Shown here in pieces: positions 45,019 through 56,029 of a stretch of DNA of 64,000 nucleotides (the stretch's first letter is position 1; every line of letters starts with the position of its first letter). The position numbers and the translations under genes were made by a program. The stretch spans positions 268,421 through 332,420 of the forward strand of contig NZ_VTZW01000016.1 in NCBI RefSeq assembly GCF_009728995.1. Reading direction: 5' to 3'. The notes beneath the pieces are model-generated. The model did no database searches. It had not been told where the DNA came from and was given only the letters and a program-made list of their open reading frames with translations. Source of the stretch: Streptomonospora sp. PA3. Its GTDB lineage: Bacteria; Actinomycetota; Actinomycetes; Streptosporangiales; Streptosporangiaceae.

Positions 45019-45263
45019 GGGGGGTCACCTGCGTCTGCTGCGTCGCGGCCCCGTCTGCGAAGTGGGTCCGGGGCCGTTCGGGGCGGGGATCGGGACGGGG
45101 AACGGGCAGGTCGGAAGGCCGGGCTCGGAGGGCCCCGCGGAGCCGGCGGCCGGGCGCCGCGGCCGGGGCCGGTGTGCGGCGGCCGGAGCGGGGACGGGAC
45201 CGCTTCGGCCGCCGCGTCGGGCGGGACCGGCGGCCGTTTGCGCCCGCCGGTCCCGCCGGCCCC

Positions 45264-46019
45264 TCACACCACGACGACCCGGGGGCCGAACGCGGCGAGC
45301 TCGCCGGCCAGGCCGTCGGCCAGGCCGCTGTCGGTGATGATGCAGTCCACCTCGTCCAGCGTGGAGAACCGGGCGAAGTGGTCGTTGCCGACCTTGGTGT
45401 GGTCGGCCAGCAGGACGACGCGCCGAGCGGAGCGGATCATCGCCCGCTTGACCATCGCCTCCGCGGTGTCGGGGGTGGTGAGTCCGTGTTCGGCGGAGAC
45501 GCCGTTGGTGGCCATGAACGCGACGTCGACGAAGGTCTCCTCCAGGGCCTGCAGCGCCCAGCTTTCGACCGTGGCCTGCGTACGGGGGCGCAGGCGACCG
45601 CCCAGCAGCATCAGGTTGGTGTTGGCCCGCGGGGTGAGGGTCAGGGCGATGGAGACCGAGTTGGTGACCACGGTGAGACCGGAGGGAAGCTGCTCGGCGA
45701 GCCGGCCGGTGGTGGAGCCCGCGTCGAGGAGGATCGCCCCTTCGGCGGGCACCTCCTCCAGCGCGGCCTTGGCGATGCGCTCCTTCTCCGGGGTCATGAC
45801 GAAGTCGCGCTGGGTCAGTGTCGGTTCGAATCCCAACCGCTCGACGGGGATCGCGCCCCCGTGGACGCGCCGAAGCACGCCGTGGCGCTCCAGTGCGGTG
45901 AGGTCGCGCCGCACCGTCTCGTAGGTGACGTCGAACTCGGATGCGAGGCGCGCGACATCGACCCGGCCGTCCCTGCGGGCGCGTTCCACGATGCTGCGTT
46001 GCCGCTCTTCCGCGTACAT
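45264..46019 (-). CDS. DeoR-family repressor of sugar metabolism
   Basis: 251 residues. N-terminal helix-turn-helix (VARLASEFDVTYETVRRDLT), then the ISOCOT-like sugar-phosphate sensor domain (AILLDAGSTTGRLAEQL, VTNSVSIALTL, TNGVSAEHGLTTPD). DeoR regulators are relieved by a phosphorylated sugar of the pathway they govern. It heads the PTS operon and is divergent from the PfkB kinase. The A-rich site at 46185-46205 over the kinase promoter is its probable operator. ATG with AGGTGATC upstream. Confidence 0.9.
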   Translation of the reverse strand: MYAEERQRSIVERARRDGRVDVARLASEFDVTYETVRRDLTALERHGVLRRVHGGAIPVERLGFEPTLTQRDFVMTPEKERIAKAALEEVPAEGAILLDAGSTTGRLAEQLPSGLTVVTNSVSIALTLTPRANTNLMLLGGRLRPRTQATVESWALQALEETFVDVAFMATNGVSAEHGLTTPDTAEAMVKRAMIRSARRVVLLADHTKVGNDHFARFSTLDEVDCIITDSGLADGLAGELAAFGPRVVVV

Positions 46020-46157
46020 GTGAGATCACCTGCGTTTCGATGTGGCTTTAAGTGATGTTAGTGAGATGGCGTTAGGCATTCAAGGCTCGGCGCACATTGC
46101 GGGAGAACGCCCCGAATTGCGAACTTCCCGGTTGGCGGCGGTTCGGAGGGGCGGCGG

Positions 46158-46205
46158 TTGACGGCACCCGGCAAGCGGACATAATCAAAGAAAGAAACAA
46201 CCAAA
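46158..46205 (+). promoter_or_regulatory. Sigma70-type promoter with overlapping A-rich operator
   Basis: -35 TTGACG (46158-46163), 16-bp spacer, -10 CATAAT (46180-46185), the best vegetative promoter in the window. The start region reads TCAAAGAAAGAAACAACC (46185-46202), an AAAGAAA direct-repeat pattern like DeoR-family operators; a bound repressor would block initiation. A leader of about 210 nt without an obvious gene follows before the kinase. Confidence 0.65.
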
Positions 46206-46402
46206 CGGACCGTTGAACACCGGTCGGGCACACATGGCCGGGGTTCACGGGCCCGGTGGCGCGGCGACCGCACCGAAGCCGGTCCGGCCGCGCCCCGTGG
46301 GGTCGCCGCGGAGGACCGTCCGCACGCGGCCTCGCAAGCCCCGCCGCCAGCGGGCCCTCCTCCGCAACGGCCGCGACCGCCGCACCACGAAAGCCCGCCC
46401 GC

Positions 46403-47344
46403 ATGATCCTCACCTGCACTCCCAACCCCAGCGTCGACCACACGCTGGAGGTCCCGGAGCTCCTCCGCGGCGACGTCGTGCGCATCCGCTCCGCCTCCAC
46501 CGAGGCCGGCGGCAAGGGGGTCAACGTCTCCCGGGCGCTGCGCCGCAACGGCCGCCGCACCACGGCCGTGCTGCCCGTCGGCGGTGCGCCGGGGGCCGAA
46601 CTGGCGGCCCTGCTGGGCGATCTTCCCCGCGTCCAGGTGCCCGTCGCCGCGCCGACCCGCTCCAACGTCACGCTGGCCGAGGCCGACGGCACCACGACGA
46701 AGCTGAACAGCCCCGGTCCGCGGCTGAGCCCGGCGGAGGTGGACGGACTGCTGGAGGCGGTGGAGGCCGAGCTGGCCCGCGCACCCGCCTGGCTGGTGGC
46801 GAGCGGCAGCCTGCCCAGCGGGGCGCCGACCGACCTCTACGCCCGCATCGCCAAGCTCGCGGCCGACCGCGGCGTTCCGGTCGCGCTGGACACATCGGGC
46901 GAACCGCTGGCCGCCGCGGCGCGGTCGGGGGCCTTCGCGCTGCTCAAACCCAACCGCGCGGAGCTGAGCGCGCTGCTGGGCCGCGAGCTCGCCACCGTGG
47001 GCGAGGTGGCCGGCGCCGCTCGCGAGGCGGCGGGCTGGGGCAACGGGGCCGTGCTGGTCACGCTGGGTTCACACGGCGCGCTGCTGGCCTGCGGCGGGCA
47101 TACGTGGCTGGGCCAGGGGCCGCCGGTGGTCCCCCGCAGCACCGTGGGCGCCGGCGACTGCGCGCTGGCGGGCTACCTCGCGGCCGGCGGGCCGCCCGAG
47201 GCGCGCCTGCGCCGCGCGGTGGCCTGGGGTGCGGCGGCGGTCGCCCTGCCCGGCACCACGGTGCCGGGCCCCGAGGACGTGCGCCCCGCCGACGTCACCG
47301 TGATCGCCGACCCGCCGGAGTCCTGGGCCGTCGGGGGCGGCTGA
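46403..47344 (+). CDS. PfkB-family kinase, 1-phosphofructokinase/tagatose-6-phosphate kinase type
   Basis: 313 residues. MILTCTPNPSVDHTLEV at the N-terminus, EAGGKGVNVSRAL near residue 35 and the catalytic STVGAGDC near residue 250 place it with FruK/LacC kinases. It makes a ketose 1,6-bisphosphate from a ketose monophosphate. With the PTS and dehydrogenase it could phosphorylate the ketose phosphate produced. ATG at 46403 was chosen from the family start; the ribosome-binding site is weak (GAAAG). Expressed from the promoter at 46158, divergent from the DeoR gene. Confidence 0.85.
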   Translation: MILTCTPNPSVDHTLEVPELLRGDVVRIRSASTEAGGKGVNVSRALRRNGRRTTAVLPVGGAPGAELAALLGDLPRVQVPVAAPTRSNVTLAEADGTTTKLNSPGPRLSPAEVDGLLEAVEAELARAPAWLVASGSLPSGAPTDLYARIAKLAADRGVPVALDTSGEPLAAAARSGAFALLKPNRAELSALLGRELATVGEVAGAAREAAGWGNGAVLVTLGSHGALLACGGHTWLGQGPPVVPRSTVGAGDCALAGYLAAGGPPEARLRRAVAWGAAAVALPGTTVPGPEDVRPADVTVIADPPESWAVGGG

Positions 47345-47468
47345 GCCCGCCCGTCGCCCATCCGTCGGCGCCCCCGTTCAGGGGCGGCGGGCGCTCCGCG
47401 CGGCCGCCCCGGCGGAAGGGGCGCGGCGGGTGCCGGCGCCGGTCCGCGCCGAATGTCGTCGCGGTGAT

Positions 47469-48200
47469 CTAGAAATCAGGCATGACGAGTTCTTGGCCGG
47501 GTTCCAGTTCGGACTCGCTCAGGCCGTTCACCCGCACGATCTCGTGCACCGTGCTGCGCGGGTCGTCGCCGGGGCGCACGCGCTGGGCGATGTCCCACAG
47601 GGTGTCGCCGTCCTGGACGACGACGGTGGCGGGGGCCTGCCCGCTCAGCGCGGTCTCGGTGGGCGCGCCCGAGGCCGAGGCGCCCGCTGTGGCCGCACCC
47701 GTGAAGAGCACCGCCAGCGCGGCGGTCGCCAGCACCGTGGCGGCCGAGACCACGACGATGCGCCCGCGGCGGGTGAGCCGGTGCTGCCACAGCTCCAGGG
47801 CGGGGTTGGCGCCGGGCGACGGAGCAGCGGGCCGGGGATCCGGGGCCGCCCGCTGGGGGCGCCGCGGCGCCGCAGGAGCGGCCGCGGCGGGTCGCCGGGC
47901 GGCGCGGGGCGCCGGGACCGGGGGCGTCTCGGCCGCCGGGGGCGCGCCGGCTTCGCCGCCCCATTCGGGGAGCTGCCGGGCCCAGTCGAACAGGGCGCCG
48001 TTGTGCGCACCCGGAACGGCGGAGGCCGCGGGGGCGTCGTCCCCGGGATCCTGCGCCGGAGCGTCCGGCCGGCCGGGGACGACCGACAGCCGGGCGCGCC
48101 GGGACTGCCGGTCGAGGGGGCCCTGGCCCGGTGTGTCGGGCCAGGGAAGGGGGGATTCGAATGCAGAGGCGGATTCAGACGCAGACAGAGTCATGGCCAC
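47469..48200 (-). CDS. LysM-domain membrane protein, divergent from lexA
   Basis: 243 residues. A Pro/Ala-rich cytoplasmic region is followed by one membrane helix (IVVVSAATVLATAALAVLF, about 150-170) and a C-terminal LysM peptidoglycan-binding domain (VVQDGDTLWDIAQRVRPGDD ... PGQELVMPDF). Its position matches the mycobacterial Rv2719c gene, an SOS-induced cell-wall protein opposite lexA. A LexA box at 48230-48245 is 30 bp upstream, so it is probably SOS-regulated and may restrain division during DNA damage (inference). GTG at 48200 or ATG at 48194 may start it. Confidence 0.82.
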   Translation of the reverse strand: MAMTLSASESASAFESPLPWPDTPGQGPLDRQSRRARLSVVPGRPDAPAQDPGDDAPAASAVPGAHNGALFDWARQLPEWGGEAGAPPAAETPPVPAPRAARRPAAAAPAAPRRPQRAAPDPRPAAPSPGANPALELWQHRLTRRGRIVVVSAATVLATAALAVLFTGAATAGASASGAPTETALSGQAPATVVVQDGDTLWDIAQRVRPGDDPRSTVHEIVRVNGLSESELEPGQELVMPDF

Positions 48201-48229
48201 ACAGCCCTCACCTTCGTACGCCAGTTCGT

Positions 48230-48245
48230 TAGAACTAACGTTCGA
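48230..48245. promoter_or_regulatory. LexA (SOS) box before the LysM gene
   Basis: TAGAACTAACGTTCGA, one mismatch from the actinobacterial consensus TCGAAC-N4-GTTCGA. It lies 30 bp upstream of the LysM start. Confidence 0.75.
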
Positions 48246-48281
48246 TTCCTACCGCATCCGCGCGTATTTTTCAGCACCATC

Positions 48282-48297
48282 TCGAACGTTTGTTTGA
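48282..48297. promoter_or_regulatory. LexA (SOS) box before lexA
   Basis: TCGAACGTTTGTTTGA, one mismatch from TCGAAC-N4-GTTCGA. 188 bp upstream of the lexA start; centre-to-centre distance to the other box is 52 bp. Confidence 0.78.
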
Positions 48298-48485
48298 TAT
48301 TGCCGTGTGCACGCAGTAACGTTGGACATGTTTCGCTGCGGTATCGGCGGCGCCACTGTTGGTGGCCGCACGCGCGCTACCGCTGACGTGATCGATCGAC
48401 TGGCCGGTCCCGCAATCCGGGGGATCCGCCTGACGCCCGCACCGATAGCCGCACCCAGAACTACCGACCGCCGAGGAGGCCGGCC

Positions 48486-49253
48486 GTGCCGGAGGAGAAC
48501 CACGGAACCCAGGAACCTCACGCGGGCGGGGGGTCCGTCACCGCGCTCCGGTCCACTGCCGCCGCACCCGCCGCTGCTCAGGATTCCGCCGAGGGTGCCG
48601 AGGGTGCACCACAGCTCACTGCACGCCAGCAGAGCGTGCTGAACTGCATCCACCGCTACGTACGGCAGCGCGGATATCCACCGTCCATCCGGGAGATCGG
48701 CGACGCGGTGGGGCTGTCGAGCCCGTCCAGTGTGGCGCACCAGTTGAAGGTGTTGCAACGCAAGGGCTACCTCTACCGCGATCAGAACCGCCCACGCGCG
48801 GTCGAAATTCGCATTCCGGGCCAGCCGCCGGTGCGTTCGTGGGACCAGCTGGAGGAGACCCCCGAGCCCGACGAGTCCCGCGCGACCGCCGTTCCGGTGG
48901 TCGGCCGCATCGCGGCGGGCGGCCCGATCCTGGCCGAGGAGTCCATCGAGGACGTGCTCACCCTGCCCAAGCAACTCGTGGGCGAGGGGCGGCTGTTCAT
49001 GCTCAACGTCGTCGGCGACTCCATGGTCGACGCCGCCATCACCGACGGTGACCTGGTCGTCGTCCGCCAGCAGCCCGAGGCCAACAACGGCGACATCGTC
49101 GCGGCGCTGATCGACGACGAGGCCACGGTCAAGACGTTCCGGCGCGACGCCGACCACGTGTGGCTGCTGCCGCGCAACGACGACTACGAGCCCATCCTCG
49201 GCGACGAGGCCACCATCCTGGGCAAGGTCGTCGCCGTGCTGCGGCGCGTCTGA
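48486..49253 (+). CDS. lexA: SOS repressor LexA
   Basis: 255 residues. The winged-helix DNA-binding domain ([40 protein letters not shown]) follows a 43-residue disordered N-terminal extension. The autoproteolysis domain has the cleavage site A144-G145 (RIAAGG), nucleophile S179 (GDSMVD) and K216 (ATVKTF). Cleavage is promoted by RecA filaments after DNA damage. GTG start with AGGAGG 7 nt before. Divergent from the LysM gene with two SOS boxes between, so autoregulated. A hairpin at 49297 ends the gene. Confidence 0.96.
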   Translation: MPEENHGTQEPHAGGGSVTALRSTAAAPAAAQDSAEGAEGAPQLTARQQSVLNCIHRYVRQRGYPPSIREIGDAVGLSSPSSVAHQLKVLQRKGYLYRDQNRPRAVEIRIPGQPPVRSWDQLEETPEPDESRATAVPVVGRIAAGGPILAEESIEDVLTLPKQLVGEGRLFMLNVVGDSMVDAAITDGDLVVVRQQPEANNGDIVAALIDDEATVKTFRRDADHVWLLPRNDDYEPILGDEATILGKVVAVLRRV

Positions 49254-49296
49254 GGGGCGCCCGCCGGATGTATAACGGCTTCGAATCGCTTTAGTA

Positions 49297-49331
49297 CGGG
49301 CCCGTGATCTTCGCTGTAGATCACGGGCCCG
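49297..49331 (+). terminator. lexA terminator
   Basis: Perfect 14-bp stem (49297-49310 with 49318-49331), 7-nt loop, followed by CCGCTGTTT. 44 bp past the lexA stop. Confidence 0.75.
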
Positions 49332-49515
49332 CCGCTGTTTCGGAATCCAACGGTTATCTCTCCCTGGGGCGGCACCGCGCCACCGGCTGCGCGCAGGCGC
49401 AGGTCCGCTATCCGACAGCGGGTGCAGGCACCAGGGACCAAAGCCCTTGGCGGCCGCGGCGGCGCGGCCCCGCACCGCCGGCTCTCGTCCTTCCCGCCGC
49501 GCCCCGCGGGCGCAC

Positions 49516-49521
49516 TACGGT
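49516..49521 (+). promoter_or_regulatory. -10 hexamer, leaderless promoter
   Basis: TACGGT, 6 nt before the ATG at 49528. An AAGGG in the gap could instead be a short ribosome-binding site. Confidence 0.4.
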
Positions 49522-49527
49522 AAGGGC

Positions 49528-50604
49528 ATGCCCGTCCGTTCCGCTCTGCGCGCCGCCGCGCTGTGCACCCTCCTGGTCCCCCTCCTCGCCACCGGCTGCG
49601 CCGCCGAGGACCGCACCGCGACGCCCGAGCCTCCCGGCGCCGCTCCCCAGGAGCGCGACGTGACCTTCCGCAGCGGCCCCGACACCCTGCACGGCACGTT
49701 CGCGCTGCCGCCCGGCGGCGGCGACGGCCTGCCCGCCGCGCTGATCGTCTCCGGGAGCGGGCCCACCGACCGGGACGGAAACGCCCCGGGGCGGCCCGAC
49801 GCCGATACCAACGCCAACTTCGCCCGGGTGCTGGCCGAGGCCGGAGTCGCCTCCCTGCGTTACGACAAGCTCGGCAGCGGCGAGACGGAGATGGCCTCGC
49901 GCGACCCCGACTCCCCTGTGGGCTACGACGTGTTCGCCCAGGAGGTCGCCGACGCCTACGCCTTCCTGGCCTCCCGGCCCCGGGTCGACCCTTCGCGGCT
50001 GATCGTGCTCGGCCACAGCGAAGGCGCGCTGTTCGCGCTGCGCGCCCACGAGATCGTCGCCGACCACGAGCCCCGGGCGCTGATCCTCGCCGCACCTCCC
50101 GGCCGGCGCTACCTCGACGTCCTCGACCGGCAGCTGACCGAGCAGGTCCGCAGGGCCGAGGCCGCCGGCGCGATGGGGTTCGCGCAGGCGGCGGAGACGC
50201 TCTCGGACGCCCGCTATGCCATCTCCCGGATCCGCGACGGCGGCGGGGTGGCCGACTTGGACCTGTCCCACGGCCTCAGCGGCGTGTTCGATCCGCGGTT
50301 CGTGCCGTTCCTGCGCAGGATCGACGCCATGGACCCCCTCGACCTGGCCCGGGAGGTCCCCGCCGGCACCAGCACCCTGGTGCTGTGGGGCACCGCGGAT
50401 ACCCAGGTTTCCCGCAGCGGCGTGGACCGCCTGATGAGGGGCCTGCCCGATGCCGAGCGCGCCGACATCGAGGACGCCGACCACGTGTTCCGGGTGTACG
50501 GCGACGCGCCCGGGGATGCGGTGCTCGATTCCCAGCGCCGCTTCTCCCCCGCCGTCACCCCCGCCGTCCACGGCTTCCTGGAGTCGGCCGTCGGGGTGTC
50601 CTAG
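49528..50604 (+). CDS. Alpha/beta hydrolase lipoprotein
   Basis: 358 residues. Signal peptide and lipobox-like LLATGC suggest lipidation at C24. Alpha/beta hydrolase fold: oxyanion segment IVSGSGPTDRDGN near residue 75, nucleophile elbow GHSEGA near 165, a later Asp (WGTADTQVSR), and His in DADHVFRVYG near the C-terminus, completing a Ser-Asp-His triad. Likely an exported esterase or peptidase-like hydrolase; substrate unknown. ATG chosen from the signal peptide. Convergent with the membrane protein gene at 50643. Confidence 0.83.
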   Translation: MPVRSALRAAALCTLLVPLLATGCAAEDRTATPEPPGAAPQERDVTFRSGPDTLHGTFALPPGGGDGLPAALIVSGSGPTDRDGNAPGRPDADTNANFARVLAEAGVASLRYDKLGSGETEMASRDPDSPVGYDVFAQEVADAYAFLASRPRVDPSRLIVLGHSEGALFALRAHEIVADHEPRALILAAPPGRRYLDVLDRQLTEQVRRAEAAGAMGFAQAAETLSDARYAISRIRDGGGVADLDLSHGLSGVFDPRFVPFLRRIDAMDPLDLAREVPAGTSTLVLWGTADTQVSRSGVDRLMRGLPDAERADIEDADHVFRVYGDAPGDAVLDSQRRFSPAVTPAVHGFLESAVGVS

Positions 50605-50642
50605 CCGGCGTAAGAGGCGGGAGTGCGGCCGCCCAGGGACTC

Positions 50643-51695
50643 TCAGTAGTCGCCCTTCTCGATCTCGGCGGTGACGGCGCGGGCCAGGGATTCGGCGTTG
50701 GCCAGCGCGAGGTCGCCGGAGATGGAGTGGGTGGCCTGGTAGTCGACCGCCGCCGTGTGGCAGGCCATCGTGTACAGATTCGACATCCGCACGGCCACGC
50801 AGCCCCATTCGAAGCTCTGCACCGGCTCGGTCCAGGCTTTGGCCTCGTCTCCGAGGCCGGAGACGCTGTGGGCCGAGGCGTCCCGCGCCGCCGCCTCCAG
50901 TGCGGTGGAGGCGGCCTCGGCACCGGGCCTGCCCGTGTGGTCGGCGTAGCGCACGAGGACCAGGCGGGCGGCGGCGGGCACGGCGGGCGCGGTCTCGGGG
51001 GTGGCCCACCGGCACTCGTAGCCCTCGCGGCGCTCCGGGTCGAAGTCCTCGATGCGCCTGTTCAGCTCGGTCTGGCGGGCGGGGACCAACCCGTCGAGGA
51101 CGTCGCCCGGCGCGACCGAGCAGTCGGGCGCGGACTCGTAGGCACCGCCCGCGGCGGTGCTGAGCGCGACGATGGCCCACACGCCCGCCCCTGCCAGCAG
51201 CAGCACGACGACGGCCAGGGCGGCGACCGCGGCGGTCGCGCAGCCGCGGCTCTGCGCCGGGGCGGCGGAGATCGGCTCGGGTTCGGGGGGCGGCGCGCCG
51301 GGAGATCCGGGCGGCGGCCCAGGAGGCGGGACGGGCGGAGGCGGAGCCTGGGGCGGGTGCGGCGGCCGACCGCCGGGTGGTTCAGGGCCGGCGCCGGGTG
51401 CCGCCCAGCCGGCGGCGCTCGGCGGCGCGGCGTGCCGCGTCCGGGCGTCGGCCGCATGCTGCGGCGGGTGCGGCCCGCCGGCGGGGCCGGTGCCCGGGCC
51501 GGCACTCGGCTGCGCGGGGTCGGCGGGCGGCTGGGGCGGCCGTGCCGCGTGTGCGGGCTCCCGGCCGCTCTGCGGCGCTTCGGCACCGGAGCCGTCGGCT
51601 CCCGGCCGGTGCCGGGGCTCGTGGCGCTCCGGCTCGCCGGGCGGGCCGCCGCCGGGCCCCTGCGGCCCGGAACCGTCGGGCGGTGGCTGGGACAT
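50643..51695 (-). CDS. Pro-rich single-pass membrane protein (DUF3558-like)
   Basis: 350 residues. The first 145 are Pro/Gly/Ala-rich and disordered, then comes one membrane helix (TAAVAALAVVVLLLAGAGVW) and an extracytoplasmic domain of about 170 residues with four Cys (APDCSVAPGD, YECRW, EWGCVAV, TMACHT) that may form disulfides. The domain resembles DUF3558-type exported domains and is similar in layout to the product of the neighbouring gene at 51789. Function unknown. ATG with AGGGAGGCACC upstream. Confidence 0.7.
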   Translation of the reverse strand: MSQPPPDGSGPQGPGGGPPGEPERHEPRHRPGADGSGAEAPQSGREPAHAARPPQPPADPAQPSAGPGTGPAGGPHPPQHAADARTRHAAPPSAAGWAAPGAGPEPPGGRPPHPPQAPPPPVPPPGPPPGSPGAPPPEPEPISAAPAQSRGCATAAVAALAVVVLLLAGAGVWAIVALSTAAGGAYESAPDCSVAPGDVLDGLVPARQTELNRRIEDFDPERREGYECRWATPETAPAVPAAARLVLVRYADHTGRPGAEAASTALEAAARDASAHSVSGLGDEAKAWTEPVQSFEWGCVAVRMSNLYTMACHTAAVDYQATHSISGDLALANAESLARAVTAEIEKGDY

Positions 51696-51788
51696 GGTGC
51701 CTCCCTGTCCTGCTGCTCAGCGCGCGGGCCGCGCGTCGGTGCCGCCCCGGCGTGCGGGCGCCCGGTCTGCGCGCCGGGTGGCGCGTCG

Positions 51789-52445
51789 CTACAGCGCCGC
51801 CGCCACCTGTTCGGCGACGGCGACGGCGCCGTCGCGGGCGGCCTGGTAGTCCAGGTCGCCGCCCTGGTCGGAGTCGCCGCCGTAGAAGACCTGGATGAGC
51901 ATGTTGTCGCGGCGGAAGACGACCTCGGCGGAGCTTCCGTCGGCGGTGCCCGGCCAGACCAGTGCACCCTCGCCCAGTTCGGGGACCGGGTCGGCCCCTT
52001 CGAGGTTGCCGATGGGGGCCAGCTGCTCCAGGCGGCGGGCGGCGGCGCGGGCTCCGCTGACTTCGCCGGACTTGTCGGTGAAGTGGGCGGTGAAGTCCAC
52101 GTGCAGGGAGCGGGGCGGCCCTTCGGGCGAGCCGACCGAGGTCCACACGCAGGTGGCGGTGTCGGCGTTGGCCATGGGGCCCTGTTCGCTGGTCTCCAGT
52201 CGGGCTCCGGGCAGCAGTGCGCGGACGTCCTGGCGGGGTACCTCGGTACAGCCGGGTGCGGAGGCGTAGGTGTCGGCCTCGTCGGCGCCCACGGCGGGGG
52301 CGCCGCGCCCCAGCAGCAGGCCGGTGGTGACCGCGGCGGCCACCACCGCCGCCGTGCCCGCGGCCGCGGCGAGCCACAGGCGCGGCGAGGGGCCGTCCTG
52401 GTCGCCGCCGGGCGGGATGCCCAGGGCGCGCCCGATCCGGTCCAT
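51789..52445 (-). CDS. Single-pass membrane protein, paralogue of its neighbour
   Basis: 218 residues. A short cytoplasmic N-terminus precedes one membrane helix (LWLAAAAGTAAVVAAAVTTG) and an exported domain beginning SAPGCTEVP, with a second Cys in TATCVW. The spacing of APxC, LLPGAR and the C-terminal Ala-rich helix mirrors the protein encoded at 50643, suggesting a duplicated pair. It starts 3 bp after the leuS stop, so it may be cotranscribed with leuS; the ribosome-binding site (GTGGTGG) lies inside the end of leuS. Function unknown. Confidence 0.7.
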   Translation of the reverse strand: MDRIGRALGIPPGGDQDGPSPRLWLAAAAGTAAVVAAAVTTGLLLGRGAPAVGADEADTYASAPGCTEVPRQDVRALLPGARLETSEQGPMANADTATCVWTSVGSPEGPPRSLHVDFTAHFTDKSGEVSGARAAARRLEQLAPIGNLEGADPVPELGEGALVWPGTADGSSAEVVFRRDNMLIQVFYGGDSDQGGDLDYQAARDGAVAVAEQVAAAL

Positions 52446-52448
52446 GGG

Positions 52449-54944
<2,496 letters not shown>

Positions 54945-55175
54945 CGCTGGATCGTCCTCTAACCGGTCGCACTTGAGGGCACGTGGCGGCTGGGAGGTCG
55001 CGGCCCCTTCGCCGCGCGCCCTCGGGGGTCGGCTCCACCGCGGCGGGCTGCCAGCCGGGTCTTTGCACCAAGGTTAGCGCGGTTCGGGGCGGTGGCTGGA
55101 CGCGCGGCGGCGGGCCGCGGGGCCGTCGGGGGCCCTGCGGCCGGCGGCGCGGCGCGCGATCGGCGGCGGGGGCGG

Positions 55176-55754
55176 TCAGCCGCGGCGGCCCCTTCGCCGG
55201 TCGCGGCGGGGGCTGCGGAGGCCGCGACGGGTCGTCGTGCCCTCGGCGGGTTCGTCGGCGGGGGAGTCGCCGCGCTCGCGGGCGCTGGCGGCCTTGCGGT
55301 ACTCCGCGGCGGCGCGCTCGTGCTCCTCGGCGGCGAGGCGGCGCTGGCGGACGGGATCGGGCTCGAGTTCGGCCTCTTCCTCGGGGACGGGGCGGTGGAT
55401 CTCGGCCTCGCGCTCCATGACCGGGCGGCCGGTCATCTCCTCGTCGAGGAAGCGGCGGGTCTCGCGGTCGATGCTGGTGGTGATGGGGGTGGTCTCGTGC
55501 CGTTCGCCTTCGATGATGGTGGCGGCCTCGTGGTCGAGGCCGGTGTCCATTGCCCTGCGGTCGGCGGTCTCCTCGACCACGGTCTGCGGGGCGAACCGGC
55601 CGCGCTGCCACCAGGGGAAGCGGCGGCGCTGGGGGTCGGCGAGACCGGCGCGGAAGTAGGTGCGCGGTTGCTTGGTCCACTGGACCAGCCACCAGCTCAC
55701 GAACACCGCGCAGGCCAGCACCAGGATCCCCAGACTCCAAATCCAGCCGGGCAT
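55176..55754 (-). CDS. Membrane-anchored charged protein, unknown function
   Basis: 192 residues. An N-terminal membrane helix (WIWSLGILVLACAVFVSWWL) is followed by a soluble, highly charged and probably largely disordered or helical region (EEAELEPDPVRQRRLAAEEH) ending in a very basic tail. No family recognised. ATG with GAGGAGTCC upstream. It lies 231 bp before leuS on the same strand. Confidence 0.65.
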   Translation of the reverse strand: MPGWIWSLGILVLACAVFVSWWLVQWTKQPRTYFRAGLADPQRRRFPWWQRGRFAPQTVVEETADRRAMDTGLDHEAATIIEGERHETTPITTSIDRETRRFLDEEMTGRPVMEREAEIHRPVPEEEAELEPDPVRQRRLAAEEHERAAAEYRKAASARERGDSPADEPAEGTTTRRGLRSPRRDRRRGRRG

Positions 55755-56029
55755 TGCGGACTCCTCGGGGGTGTCTTTCGTGCGGCTCCTGTCCCTCTGC
55801 CCACTAACCGGGAACGCCGCCTTCGAACTGAGTCAGGCCCGCGAAGCGCCCCGCAGGCCCGCGGAATGCTCGCGGCCGCGGCGATGGGAGAATGGGACGA
55901 AGACGGCTTCTTCCCACCCCGCCTTTCCAGGCTGCGCTCGCGTCCGTGTCCGGCCGGCGGGGCGCCGTCTGCGGCGCCGGCGCGCCCTGTCCCCCGCTTC
56001 ACCCCCCAGTCTGTGGAGATTCACCCGAG

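Noticed and set aside
48236-48252. GTTCGATTCC as a tRNA T-loop
   Set aside because: It is the right half of the LexA box; no cloverleaf surrounds it.
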